Shown here: positions 1 to 6,703 of the stretch, in pieces
Layout: the number at the start of each line of letters is the position of its first letter
Numbering within the stretch: position 1 is the first letter of the stretch
NCBI GenBank assembly: GCA_002385745.1
Contig: DGEC01000088.1
Location: forward strand, 1-8,521
Source: Firmicutes bacterium UBA3936
GTDB lineage: Bacteria; Bacillota; Dethiobacteria; Dethiobacterales; Dethiobacteraceae
Reading direction: 5' to 3'
DNA length: 8,521 nucleotides
Translations under genes and position numbers: made by a program
Notes under the pieces: generated by a model
Told to the model about the DNA's origin: nothing
The model's database searches: none
What the model saw: only the letters and a program-made list of their open reading frames with translations

Positions 1-2
1 CT

Positions 3-10
3 TCCTCCTT
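3..10 (-). promoter_or_regulatory. Ribosome binding site of an off-window minus-strand gene
   Basis: On the minus strand the last bases before the window edge read AAGGAGGAAG, a near-perfect Shine-Dalgarno sequence. No start codon at a suitable distance lies inside the window, so the next gene of the flagellar run should begin just beyond position 1. In related genomes fliS or another late flagellar gene would fit, but its identity cannot be seen. Bases 10-139 between this site and the chaperone stop hold no convincing gene. A reading frame continues open from the chaperone stop to the edge but lacks a start with a ribosome binding site. Confidence 0.6.
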
Positions 11-139
11 GAATTTTTTTCTTCCCATTCCATTGGGATTTTCTATGGAAAACAACCAGCTCTTAAGTCGGCCGCCCTTAAGGCTGCTGTCTTCTCCGTT
101 AATTATATCGGCAGTTGCTGCCGGCTCTTTACCGTTATG

Positions 140-631
140 TTAATATTTTTTCCAGTCTATAAATACTCCTTCCTGCTGGCGGTTGCGGGACCGGTAGAGG
201 TCCCTTGCCCGTCGCGAGCGCTGCAGGTTTTTCATTTTTTCCTGCAGCTCTTCTTTTTTCTTGTGCAGTTCACTGCCCGTTTTTTCATCCAGTTCTTTTA
301 TTTTTAAAGCAATGCCTGTCATTTCCCCGTGCATTTTCACCAGTACCGCCGACTGCTGGCAGGGGCAGGCGGAAAGAACTCCTTCAGGGCTGCTGTCACA
401 GCCCAGCTCCTCAGCCAGTTTCCGCCATAAACCGAGGGTTTTTTTATGAACGGTATCAATCTTTTGCATAAGCTTTTCCCGCTCATCAAGGCAAAGATTT
501 ATTTTTTCCAGATCCGGCTCACTCTCGGGCTTTAGGGAAGCCAGCTGAACCGTCTTTTTATATAGATCGTGAAAACGGGCTGTTTGCTCCTCATATAGAG
601 CAACCAACTGGTTTAGGATCCGGATAACCAT
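140..631 (-). CDS. FlgN/FliT-like flagellar export chaperone (putative)
   Basis: The product is 163 residues, highly charged and almost wholly helical, with long heptad-like stretches at about residues 1-70 and 95-150. This fits the small FlgN/FliT family of cytosolic chaperones, which hold flagellar hook-associated or cap proteins and deliver them to the type III export gate. The N-terminal pattern of leucines and glutamates, followed by a run like 'CLDEREKLMQKID', resembles FlgN. No catalytic motif is present. A CPC motif lies near residue 90. It starts at ATG 631, 30 nt after the fliD stop, with a GGGGGA-type ribosome binding site about 7 nt upstream. The place directly after fliD suggests that FliD may be its client, as for FliT. 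The family call rests on size, composition and position; FlgN versus FliT cannot be decided here. Confidence 0.55.
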   Translation of the reverse strand: MVIRILNQLVALYEEQTARFHDLYKKTVQLASLKPESEPDLEKINLCLDEREKLMQKIDTVHKKTLGLWRKLAEELGCDSSPEGVLSACPCQQSAVLVKMHGEMTGIALKIKELDEKTGSELHKKKEELQEKMKNLQRSRRARDLYRSRNRQQEGVFIDWKKY

Positions 632-661
632 TAAAGGTCCCCCGCTGTTTTTGTTCTCAGT

Positions 662-2272
662 TTACTGGGCCTGGGGTTGGAAGAAGCCGGCAAGCCAGGC
701 GCTCTGGGCATAAAGCCTCTGCAGGGCGGTCTCCATGGCGGCAAATTGCAGGTAATAGGCATTTTCCCTGCTTAAAAGCAGTTCATTCATGTGGTTTATC
801 TGTTTGTTAAGCTCATTAATCCGCCTGTCGTAGCTGTTTTGAAATTCCGTTATATCCCCCTGGATGCCTGCTTTCTCCAGGAGCAGCCCTTTATTGCCGT
901 TTTGGTCCCGGGTGGTGCGGATATAATCATTTAAGATATCGCTCAGCCGGGAAGCAAGGCCGGATTCGGCATAGCGCTGCGCCCGTTCCTCCCGTGAAAG
1001 GGTGGCGCTGTAGGATATGGAGGAACGTTTACCGAAAAATTCGGCTACCTGGTCGGGATTGGCTGCCAGGGCTGCTTTTAAATCCGCTCCGCCGTTTTTC
1101 AGCACCAGCTTGCCCCGATCCCGCCAGTTGCTCGAGGTATCAATGCCAAATCTGGTTAAATTCATGCCGTCCACCGCATCATACATGGCCCGGCGCAGGT
1201 CCTCAAGCAGACTTGTCAGGGCGCTGTCCCTGCGCAAAAGGCCGCTTTTGGCCTTTTCCTCCCAGAGCTCTATCTCCCTTTCTGACATTTCTTTTTTCTG
1301 CTCGTCAGTCAGCGGCGGGAAATCCCGGAAGTGTTCCTCATTCAACTTTCCATTGATATAATCAATTAACTCATTGTAGTCCCTGACAAAGGACTCAATA
1401 ACTTTATAGACGCTTTCCGTGTCCGGCGAAATCCGCAGGCTGATTTCGGGAGAATTGTCTTCCGGATTAATTGTTTTTTTGATGGTATATGTTTTGCCGT
1501 CAATAGCAAAGGTATTATCCGGCCGGCTGCCTTCAAAGCCGTCTATGACAAATCTGGCATCGCGCCCGGCCTCGCCGATTGTGCCGTCAGGCGCCGGCTC
1601 AAAGCACAGGGCTGCCCAGAAAGCGCCTTCAGCGGTGATTGTGCTTTCCGCGCCTGTCCGGTGGCTAGTGACGGTAAAAGTATCGCTGAATTCACTGTAG
1701 AAAGCTGTAACGCCCGCTTGACTGTTGTTTATTTTGCTGAGGACGGACCGCAGGGTATCGGATTTTTTAAAAGTAAGCTCCACGCCGTTAATGACAGCGG
1801 TGATCTCGTCATTTTCATCAAAGGAAAACGTTCCGGAGGCCAGTTTGCCGCTTATTTCTTCCAGAGTGTCGGAAAGGGACAGGCGGTTTCCTTCTTCACT
1901 GCCTGCCGTAACTCCGGCAGCTTTAGCCTGGGCCGCGGTCGCGCTTTGAATTACCCTGAAGGTGGATTCGCCCGGAAGAGCATCGGCAGTGGCTGTAACG
2001 GTGACAATATCCGGATGCGATGCTGTCACCAGCATCCTTTTCAAGGCGGCATTTGAGGTAAGATTGGTATCAGGTTTTAATGCATCAAAATAAGTATCGC
2101 GGAAAACTCTGATTTTATTGATAATTTCCCGGTACAGCTCTTTTTGCCACTGCAGCTCCTGTCTCTGCTGGTAGAGCCTGTCCACCTTGGTACGCTCTAT
2201 TTTCATTAAATCTGTAACAATCTGATCAATGTCCATGCCGGAAAACATTCCGGTAATCCGCATTACACTCAT
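662..2272 (-). CDS. fliD: Flagellar hook-associated protein 2 (filament cap, FliD)
   Basis: FliD forms the cap at the tip of the growing flagellar filament and directs folding and insertion of exported flagellin. The 536-residue product has the usual layout. The N-terminal FliD domain (about residues 1-105) opens with 'ITGMFSGMDIDQIV' and the 'LMKIERTKVDRLYQQRQ' helix. Middle repeats with the 'ATAAQAKAAGV' region follow, then the C-terminal FliD domain (about 240-520), including the characteristic 'PLTDEQKKEMSEREIELWEEKAKSGLL' region split over residues near 320-350. The terminal coiled coil ends in 'METALQRLYAQSAWLAGFF'. It starts at ATG 2272, 7 nt downstream of AAAGGTGG (2280-2287), the same ribosome binding sequence used by flgM. 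The flgM stop is only 23 nt upstream, so both probably share one transcript from the sigma-D promoter at 2612-2638. The length is normal and the frame intact. Confidence 0.96.
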   Translation of the reverse strand: MSVMRITGMFSGMDIDQIVTDLMKIERTKVDRLYQQRQELQWQKELYREIINKIRVFRDTYFDALKPDTNLTSNAALKRMLVTASHPDIVTVTATADALPGESTFRVIQSATAAQAKAAGVTAGSEEGNRLSLSDTLEEISGKLASGTFSFDENDEITAVINGVELTFKKSDTLRSVLSKINNSQAGVTAFYSEFSDTFTVTSHRTGAESTITAEGAFWAALCFEPAPDGTIGEAGRDARFVIDGFEGSRPDNTFAIDGKTYTIKKTINPEDNSPEISLRISPDTESVYKVIESFVRDYNELIDYINGKLNEEHFRDFPPLTDEQKKEMSEREIELWEEKAKSGLLRRDSALTSLLEDLRRAMYDAVDGMNLTRFGIDTSSNWRDRGKLVLKNGGADLKAALAANPDQVAEFFGKRSSISYSATLSREERAQRYAESGLASRLSDILNDYIRTTRDQNGNKGLLLEKAGIQGDITEFQNSYDRRINELNKQINHMNELLLSRENAYYLQFAAMETALQRLYAQSAWLAGFFQPQAQ

Positions 2273-2295
2273 CGGGTTTCCACCTTTCGGGAATA

Positions 2296-2577
2296 TTATT
2301 CCTCTTTACCCAACATGGCCTCGGCAATCTTTCTGCTGTCAAGGGGATAAGAACCGGAGGCGATTTTTTCCTTCAGTTCTTTAACCTTGGCTGTCCTCAC
2401 CTTGTCCATTCCCGCCATCACCAATTCCGTTGCCTCTTTGATTTTTACGGCATCAGCGGAAATAGACAGGGAGTCGGCAGGTTTTCGCCCGTGCTTTCCC
2501 CTCAGGCGCTCCTGCTTGTTTTGCTGCACAGCTCTGCTTTTTTCGATTTGTATGTTTTTTCCGCCGTCCACTTTCAC
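2296..2577 (-). CDS. flgM: Negative regulator of flagellin synthesis, anti-sigma-D factor FlgM
   Basis: FlgM binds the flagellar sigma factor (sigma-28, called sigma-D in Bacillus) and holds it inactive until the hook-basal body is finished. The 93-residue product has a disordered, basic N-terminal half and the conserved C-terminal sigma-binding half. The family pattern is visible in 'LSISADAVKIKEA' (about residues 37-49) and then 'RTAKVKELKEKIASGSYPLD' with 'IAEAML' near the end. It starts at GTG 2577, preceded by AAAGGTGG (2588-2595, 10 nt spacing). A nearby ATG is out of frame and runs at once into a stop. It lies first in a unit with fliD and the chaperone-like gene, behind a near-consensus sigma-D promoter, so it is probably made by the sigma factor it inhibits. 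Confidence 0.9.
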   Translation of the reverse strand: MKVDGGKNIQIEKSRAVQQNKQERLRGKHGRKPADSLSISADAVKIKEATELVMAGMDKVRTAKVKELKEKIASGSYPLDSRKIAEAMLGKEE

Positions 2578-2611
2578 GGCATTTACACCACCTTTTGTGC
2601 TTTCAAGTTAT

Positions 2612-2638
2612 CTATCGGCAGCATAACCTGAACCTTTA
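2612..2638 (-). promoter_or_regulatory. Sigma-D (sigma-28) flagellar promoter of flgM-fliD
   Basis: Read on the minus strand, the sequence is TAAA, exactly 15 nt, then GCCGATAG. The accepted Bacillus sigma-D consensus is TAAA-N15-GCCGATAA/T, so 11 of 12 defined bases match with ideal spacing. Transcription should start near 2605, giving a leader of about 28 nt before the GTG start of flgM. This places flgM, fliD and the following chaperone in the late flagellar class and independently supports the FlgM call. Confidence 0.88.
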
Positions 2639-2654
2639 GCTAAAAAGTAAGGTT
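2635..2654. repeat. Palindrome overlapping the sigma-D -35 element
   Basis: The 10-bp perfect palindrome TTTAGCTAAA (2635-2644) covers the TAAA -35 element of the flgM promoter. It lies partly inside a wider inverted repeat, AACCTT (2631-2636) with AAGGTT (2649-2654). The site is in the 138-bp region between the divergent flgM and hsp20 genes. It could be an operator, but part of the symmetry may simply follow from the promoter sequence. Confidence 0.3.
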
Positions 2655-2721
2655 TTTGTAAAGTTTGCCTGCATATTCCCCCTTGGAAGTAGAAAAATAA
2701 GAAAAAAGAGGAGGAATGCAC

Positions 2722-3177
2722 ATGCCTTATCCCGTAAGCTGGAATCCTTTCGGTGAACTTGCCCGCATGCGGGATGAAATGCGGAACTTTTTTGCCGACA
2801 GTCCGCTTTTGCCCATGCAGGGGCAGTATTACAACCGCATGCCCGGTCCTTCGGTAGACGTTCACGAAACGGCAAATGAGGTAGTGGTCAGCGCTGAAAT
2901 CCCCGGTGTAAATCCGGCGGACCTGGATATTACCGTTGATGAAATGCAGGTAACCATCAGCGGGGAAACCAAGCGCGGCACCGACCGCAGTGAAGACGGC
3001 TACCGCATGATAGAACGCCGTTACGGCCGCTTTTCCCGTACCATCCCTTTGCCTGCGGAAGTAAAACCAGATGAAGCCACCGCCGAGTACAACCGCGGCA
3101 TTCTGGAGATCCGCATGAATAAAGCTGAAAAAGGACGCATCCGCTCACGCAAACTGAGAATTACTGACAAAAATTAA
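2722..3177 (+). CDS. hsp20: Small heat-shock protein, Hsp20/alpha-crystallin family
   Basis: Small heat-shock proteins are ATP-independent holdases that bind unfolding proteins in the cytosol and pass them to ATP-dependent chaperones. The 151-residue product has an N-terminal arm beginning 'MPYPVSWNPFGELARMRDEM', typical of the bacterial class. The alpha-crystallin domain (about residues 42-132) contains 'VDVHETANEVVVSAEIPGV' and ends with 'EYNRGILEIRMNK', the family G-I-L-x-I signature. A short tail follows with a 'KLRI' segment near the place of the C-terminal I-x-I motif. There are two possible starts. ATG 2716 is only 1 nt from GAGGAGG (2708-2714), whereas ATG 2722 is 7 nt away, so 2722 is preferred. 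The gene stands alone, divergent from flgM, and ends at a strong terminator. No CIRCE element is visible upstream and no confident promoter could be assigned. Confidence 0.95.
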   Translation: MPYPVSWNPFGELARMRDEMRNFFADSPLLPMQGQYYNRMPGPSVDVHETANEVVVSAEIPGVNPADLDITVDEMQVTISGETKRGTDRSEDGYRMIERRYGRFSRTIPLPAEVKPDEATAEYNRGILEIRMNKAEKGRIRSRKLRITDKN

Positions 3178-3196
3178 GCAAATTTAAGACAAACCG

Positions 3197-3226
3197 GCCC
3201 CCGGCAAAAGCAGGGGGCTTTGTTTT
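3197..3226 (+). terminator. Rho-independent terminator of hsp20
   Basis: A GCCCCC/GGGGGC stem (3197-3202 with 3213-3218) can be extended inside by GC/GC around an AAAA loop and is followed by TTTGTTTT. It starts 19 nt after the hsp20 stop. The T-tract overlaps the stop codon of the convergent isomerase gene. On the minus strand the same hairpin is followed by a much poorer T-tract, so it may terminate the opposite transcript only weakly. Confidence 0.88.
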
Positions 3227-3989
3227 AAAAATAGTTTTCCGGATGGGTCAGGAAAGCAAACTGATCCGGGTTTTTTAAAAATTCCAGATACATCGGGCTG
3301 CCCGCCACAAGGCCGAATTGGGGCCAATCTTCCACCCGGCGGGCTGCAAGGCTCGGAGTAGGGCGGTAATTGGGGTTGACGATAAACTCTTCGTCGCCGC
3401 CCGCTGCTGCTATTTCAAAATAGGCGCCTCCTCCCAGTTCTCTGACAGGGCCGTAAACAGAGGCAAAACCAGCGGCCACCCAGTTGCTCATGATCAGGGG
3501 AACATTTCCGGGGTTGATGGTGATGTGGCCGTATCCCGGGGGTATCAGAACTTTGTCCCCGGGAAAAGCCTCAATTAACAGGGCTTCCACGCCGTCTTCC
3601 CCCGGTTCGGTCTGCAGCAGGTAATGCGCCCTGCCGGATAAAACCTCGTATACCTCCGGGTAGGAAGTGTCCGTTCCCTCTTTCAGGGGGTGATAGTGGC
3701 CCGCTGTTTTGATATATTCCCGGCCGATACGGCCGGCACGGATAACGGTCACATCATAGCGCAGGCCGTATTCTGCAAGCAGTTCTTTATCTTCGGGGTG
3801 GCAGACACCCCGGTACATGTAATATAATTCTTCCGGGCCTTTGGCTTCCGGGTCCAGGAGAACATCCAGCATCTCCCGTTTGTAGCGAATCTGCGGCTCT
3901 ACGGCAGGCAGGCCGCCGGCAAAAACAAGCAGCCCGTCATCTTCAGCTTTAAGCGGCAGTCCGCTGGTTTCCTGCAAATCAATCATCAT
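3225..3989 (-). CDS. pgiA: Cupin-type glucose-6-phosphate isomerase
   Basis: The product should interconvert glucose 6-phosphate and fructose 6-phosphate, using the metal-dependent cupin fold first known from archaea and unrelated to the common PGI family. The core shows 'GHYHP' (H98, H100), 'YPEVYEVLSG' (E112) and 'PPGYGHITIN' (H155), matching the two His, the Glu and the later His that bind metal in Pyrococcus-type enzymes. At 254 residues it is longer than the roughly 190-residue archaeal forms, with extra sequence at both ends. It starts at ATG 3989, 6 nt from AGGGAGG (3996-4002) and 1 nt after the stop of the upstream phosphohexomutase, so translational coupling is likely. A TTG farther upstream (4013) would overlap that gene and has no better ribosome binding site. 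The neighbours support a sugar-phosphate role. Confidence 0.88.
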   Translation of the reverse strand: MMIDLQETSGLPLKAEDDGLLVFAGGLPAVEPQIRYKREMLDVLLDPEAKGPEELYYMYRGVCHPEDKELLAEYGLRYDVTVIRAGRIGREYIKTAGHYHPLKEGTDTSYPEVYEVLSGRAHYLLQTEPGEDGVEALLIEAFPGDKVLIPPGYGHITINPGNVPLIMSNWVAAGFASVYGPVRELGGGAYFEIAAAGGDEEFIVNPNYRPTPSLAARRVEDWPQFGLVAGSPMYLEFLKNPDQFAFLTHPENYF

Positions 3990-3990
3990 C

Positions 3991-5427
3991 TTATTCCTCC
4001 CTGACGTGGGCAAAGAAAGTTTCCTTTATTTCCTTTTGCAATTGTTTTTTCTCTTCCCCTGATCCGGCCTCCACATAAAGGCGGAAAACCGGTTCCGTCC
4101 CGGAAGGACGAATCAGGCACCAGCTGCCGTTTGCAAGTACTGTTTTTACCCCGTCAATCCGGTTGACAGAGACAACGGGAACACCGGCCAGTTCTTTGGG
4201 TTGCCATTCTTGCATGGCATTCAGAATTGTCTCTTTTTCCTGCGGGGCAATGTGAAAATCAAGCCGCTCGCTGTATACGGGGCCAAATCTGCTTTGGATA
4301 CCGGCCAAAAGTTCAGCTGCTTTTTCCCCGGTCTTGGCCAGCATCTCCAAAAACAGCAGGGCGGCGAAAATACCGTCTTTTTCCGGAATGTGGCTGCTGG
4401 TACTGATCCCGCCGCTTTCCTCCCCGCCCAGGAAGGCACCCTGCTCCCGCAGGGCACAGCCGATATATTTAAAACCAACGGGGGTTTCCACAACAGAAAG
4501 GCCGTAATGCCCTGCTATCCTGTCCAGCAGATGTGTGGTTGCCACCGTTCTGGCCACAGCGCCCCGCTCACCGCGGTATGTTATCAAATATTCAAGGAAT
4601 AGCGCCAGTATTTCATTGGGGGAGAAGAAACGGCCATCGCCGTCAACGGCGCCCAGGCGGTCGCCGTCGCCGTCCAGGGCAAGGCCGATATTGGCGCCGC
4701 TCTCCCGCACTCTTTCCAGCAATTCCTTTAGATGGCGAAAAGAAGGGTCCGGAAGTGAGCCGCCGAAAAGCGGGTCGCGCCAATTGTGGATTACCTCCAG
4801 TTCACAGCCGTGTTCGGCAAGGATGACATCCAGATAATTCATGCCCGCTCCATACATCGGATCAAAAACGGCTTTTATCCCCGCTTCCCTTATGGCTGCG
4901 AAATCTATCAGTTTTTCCAGATGTCTCGCATATGCAGGCAGCGGGTCGGCCGCCTCCAACAAGCCGTCCCTTTTTGCCTGCGAAAGGGGCAGTATTTTTA
5001 TTTTTCCGCCGTCTGTAATCCGTTGCAGATTGGCCACAATGGGGTCAACATCCTCAGGCATGGCCGGACCGGCATAGTCGGGAATAAACTTTATCCCGGA
5101 GTATTGAGGCGGATTGTGACTGGCCGTAAGCATAACCGCACCGCCTGCTTTGAGGTTCTTTACGGCATAGGCCACTGCCGGCGTCGGCGCGTGCCTTGCG
5201 CACAGGTACACCCGGATACCGTTGCCGGCCATTACTTCCGCCACCGCCTGCGCAAATTCCTCGGCCAGAAAACGGGTGTCAAAACCAATTACAATACCCT
5301 GCCGGGCAAGTTTTTTTTCTTGCAGGTGCAAAGCTATAGCCTGGGAAACACGACGTATATTGGCAAAAGTAAAATCATCGGCAATAACCGCCCGCCAGCC
5401 GTCAGTCCCGAAAGATATCTCAGCCAA
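3991..5427 (-). CDS. Phosphoglucomutase/phosphomannomutase (alpha-D-phosphohexomutase)
   Basis: Enzymes of this superfamily move phosphate between C1 and C6 of glucose or mannose through a phosphoserine, feeding sugar nucleotides for wall and surface polysaccharides or returning hexose to glycolysis. All four signature loops are visible in the 478 residues: 'TASHNPP' with the phosphoserine S103, the metal loop 'DGDGDR' (252-257), the sugar-binding 'GGEESGG' (334-340) and the phosphate-binding 'RPSGTEP' (440-446). The N terminus 'EISFGTDGWR' is also typical. The likely start is TTG 5427, preceded by GAGAGGGGG about 9 nt upstream. An upstream in-frame start at 5523 would add 32 residues that do not resemble the family. 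The gene follows gap by 107 nt and precedes the isomerase by 1 nt. Glucose versus mannose preference cannot be read with confidence. Confidence 0.92.
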   Translation of the reverse strand: MAEISFGTDGWRAVIADDFTFANIRRVSQAIALHLQEKKLARQGIVIGFDTRFLAEEFAQAVAEVMAGNGIRVYLCARHAPTPAVAYAVKNLKAGGAVMLTASHNPPQYSGIKFIPDYAGPAMPEDVDPIVANLQRITDGGKIKILPLSQAKRDGLLEAADPLPAYARHLEKLIDFAAIREAGIKAVFDPMYGAGMNYLDVILAEHGCELEVIHNWRDPLFGGSLPDPSFRHLKELLERVRESGANIGLALDGDGDRLGAVDGDGRFFSPNEILALFLEYLITYRGERGAVARTVATTHLLDRIAGHYGLSVVETPVGFKYIGCALREQGAFLGGEESGGISTSSHIPEKDGIFAALLFLEMLAKTGEKAAELLAGIQSRFGPVYSERLDFHIAPQEKETILNAMQEWQPKELAGVPVVSVNRIDGVKTVLANGSWCLIRPSGTEPVFRLYVEAGSGEEKKQLQKEIKETFFAHVREE

Positions 5428-5534
5428 AAATAAAATCCCCCTCTCAGCTGCTCGGCCAAATTTTACCCGCTGTTTACCGGTTATATATTCCGCCAGGCAG
5501 ATATTATTCCTGACGGACGGCAATGGCTGCCCGG

Positions 5535-6545
5535 CTAGATGCCTTTTTTATACACATATTCGGTAATGTCTGCCACCCGGTTGGAGTAGCCCCATTCATT
5601 GTCGTACCAGGCAACAACGCGGACAAGATTGCTCCCCGTCACCTGGGTAAGCGGACCGTCAACTATGCAGGAAAAAGGAGACTGCTTGTAATCAACGGAA
5701 ACAAGAGGCTCTTCGCTGTAGTTCAGAATCCCGGACAAATCGGGGCTCTCTGCCGCCTCTGCCATGGCTTTATTAACCGTCTCTGCCGTAACATCCCGCT
5801 CCAGTACGGCCACAAAGTCAACCATTGATACAGTGGGTATGGGAACACGGACGGCAAATCCGTCAATCATTCCGTCCAGTTCAGGTATGATTTTGCCGAT
5901 AATACTGGCTGCTCCGGTACTGGTTGGAATAATGGACACCTGGGCAGCCCGCGCCCGGCGCAGGTCGGGATGGGGCAGGTCAAGAAGCCGCTGGTCGTTT
6001 GTATAGGCATGCGTGGTATTCATCAAGCCCTTTTTGATGCCGAAATTTTCATGCAGGACTTTGACCACGGGCGCCAGGGCATTTGTCGTGCAGGAAGCAT
6101 TGGAAATAATATGGTGTTCGGCAGGCTTGTATTTTTTCTCGTTAACTCCCAGGACCACAATCAGGTCCGCATCGTTTACCGGTGCTGTGACAATCACTTT
6201 TTTTGCCCCGCCTTTTAAATGCCGGGCGGCCTTTTCGTATGTACGGAACTTTCCGGTAGCCTCAATTACCAGATCAATTCCAAGCTCCCCCCAGGGCAGG
6301 TTTTCCGGCAGCGACTCGTTAAAAACCTTAATCTTCTGCCCGTTAACTGTCAGGCTGTCTTCTCCCGCCTCCACCCTGCCGGAAAACTTGCCGTACATGG
6401 AATCGTACTTCAGCAGATGGGCCAGGGTCTTGCAGTCTGTCAAATCATTAATGGCGGCTACCTGCAGGCCGTGGTTTTCCTGCAGAATACGGAAGGTATT
6501 GCGTCCTATGCGTCCAAAACCGTTAATCCCTATTTTTACTGTCAT
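5535..6545 (-). CDS. gap: Glyceraldehyde-3-phosphate dehydrogenase, type I, probably NAD-dependent
   Basis: The enzyme oxidises glyceraldehyde 3-phosphate to 1,3-bisphosphoglycerate in glycolysis, reversibly in gluconeogenesis. The 336-residue product has the Rossmann motif 'INGFGRIGR' (7-15), the catalytic cysteine C152 in 'SNASCTTN', its partner H179 in 'NTTHAYTNDQ' and the C-terminal 'WYDNEWGYSNR'. The sequence 'AINDLTD' places an aspartate (D34) at the end of the second strand, and 'LDLPHPDLRRARAA' keeps the leucine-proline pair. Both are marks of NAD-preferring enzymes such as Bacillus GapA rather than NADP-type GapB. It starts at ATG 6545, 7 nt from AAGGAGG (6553-6559). It is divergent from dapB and heads the minus-strand carbon cluster. 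No cggR, pgk or tpi is adjacent in the window, and no confident promoter was found in the 158-bp divergent region. Confidence 0.97.
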   Translation of the reverse strand: MTVKIGINGFGRIGRNTFRILQENHGLQVAAINDLTDCKTLAHLLKYDSMYGKFSGRVEAGEDSLTVNGQKIKVFNESLPENLPWGELGIDLVIEATGKFRTYEKAARHLKGGAKKVIVTAPVNDADLIVVLGVNEKKYKPAEHHIISNASCTTNALAPVVKVLHENFGIKKGLMNTTHAYTNDQRLLDLPHPDLRRARAAQVSIIPTSTGAASIIGKIIPELDGMIDGFAVRVPIPTVSMVDFVAVLERDVTAETVNKAMAEAAESPDLSGILNYSEEPLVSVDYKQSPFSCIVDGPLTQVTGSNLVRVVAWYDNEWGYSNRVADITEYVYKKGI

Positions 6546-6577
6546 GTTAAAACCTCCTTGCAAAAGAATTTTTTATT

Positions 6578-6597
6578 TTTAGCTTGCTTTAGCTTAC
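6578..6597. repeat. Tandem 10-bp direct repeat upstream of gap
   Basis: TTTAGCTTGC is followed directly by TTTAGCTTAC, two 10-bp units that differ in one base. They lie 33-52 bp upstream of the gap start, between its ribosome binding site and the divergent dapB promoter. One-helical-turn spacing would place both copies on the same face of the DNA, as expected for a regulator site, though AT-rich chance similarity is possible. Confidence 0.35.
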
Positions 6598-6629
6598 CCC
6601 AGCACATGCCGTCCAATTCGGCCCGCCTC

Positions 6630-6658
6630 TTGACATCGGCAGGTTAATATAAGACAAT
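6630..6658 (+). promoter_or_regulatory. Sigma-A-type promoter of dapB
   Basis: A perfect TTGACA -35 (6630-6635) is followed after exactly 17 nt by GACAAT (6653-6658, 4 of 6 consensus matches). Transcription would start near 6665, giving a leader of about 40 nt before the dapB ATG. That leader is too short to hold a lysine riboswitch. Confidence 0.7.
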
Positions 6659-6703
6659 GCAAATAAAGATTATCAATGTTAAAACCGGGAGGTATGCGGC
6701 CCT

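Noticed and set aside
10..139. An extension of the chaperone gene or a small gene in the in-frame open stretch to the left edge
   Set aside because: The frame is open for about 43 codons after a clear TAA, which can occur by chance, and no start with a ribosome binding site is present.
1661..2056. Plus-strand open frames opposite fliD
   Set aside because: They overlap one another and a well-supported fliD, lack ribosome binding sites and show no family features.
2578..2715. A CIRCE heat-shock operator before hsp20
   Set aside because: No copy of the TTAGCACTC-N9-GAGTGCTAA inverted repeat is present; the palindrome seen there is different.
3203..3224. A fully bidirectional terminator between hsp20 and the isomerase gene
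   Set aside because: The hairpin is strong, but the minus-strand side is followed only by scattered T residues, so only the hsp20 side is claimed with confidence.
4786..5433. A 215-codon open frame on the plus strand inside the phosphohexomutase gene
   Set aside because: It is antisense to a gene with all four family signatures, has no ribosome binding site, and its translation is rich in Arg, Cys and Gly without recognisable domains.
6013..6582. A 189-codon open frame on the plus strand opposite gap
   Set aside because: It is the antisense shadow of a clear GAPDH gene, with no start signal and no recognisable domain.
6659..6703. A lysine riboswitch before dapB
   Set aside because: With the promoter at 6630-6658 the leader is only about 40 nt, far too short for the lysine aptamer, and no terminator or anti-terminator pair is present.
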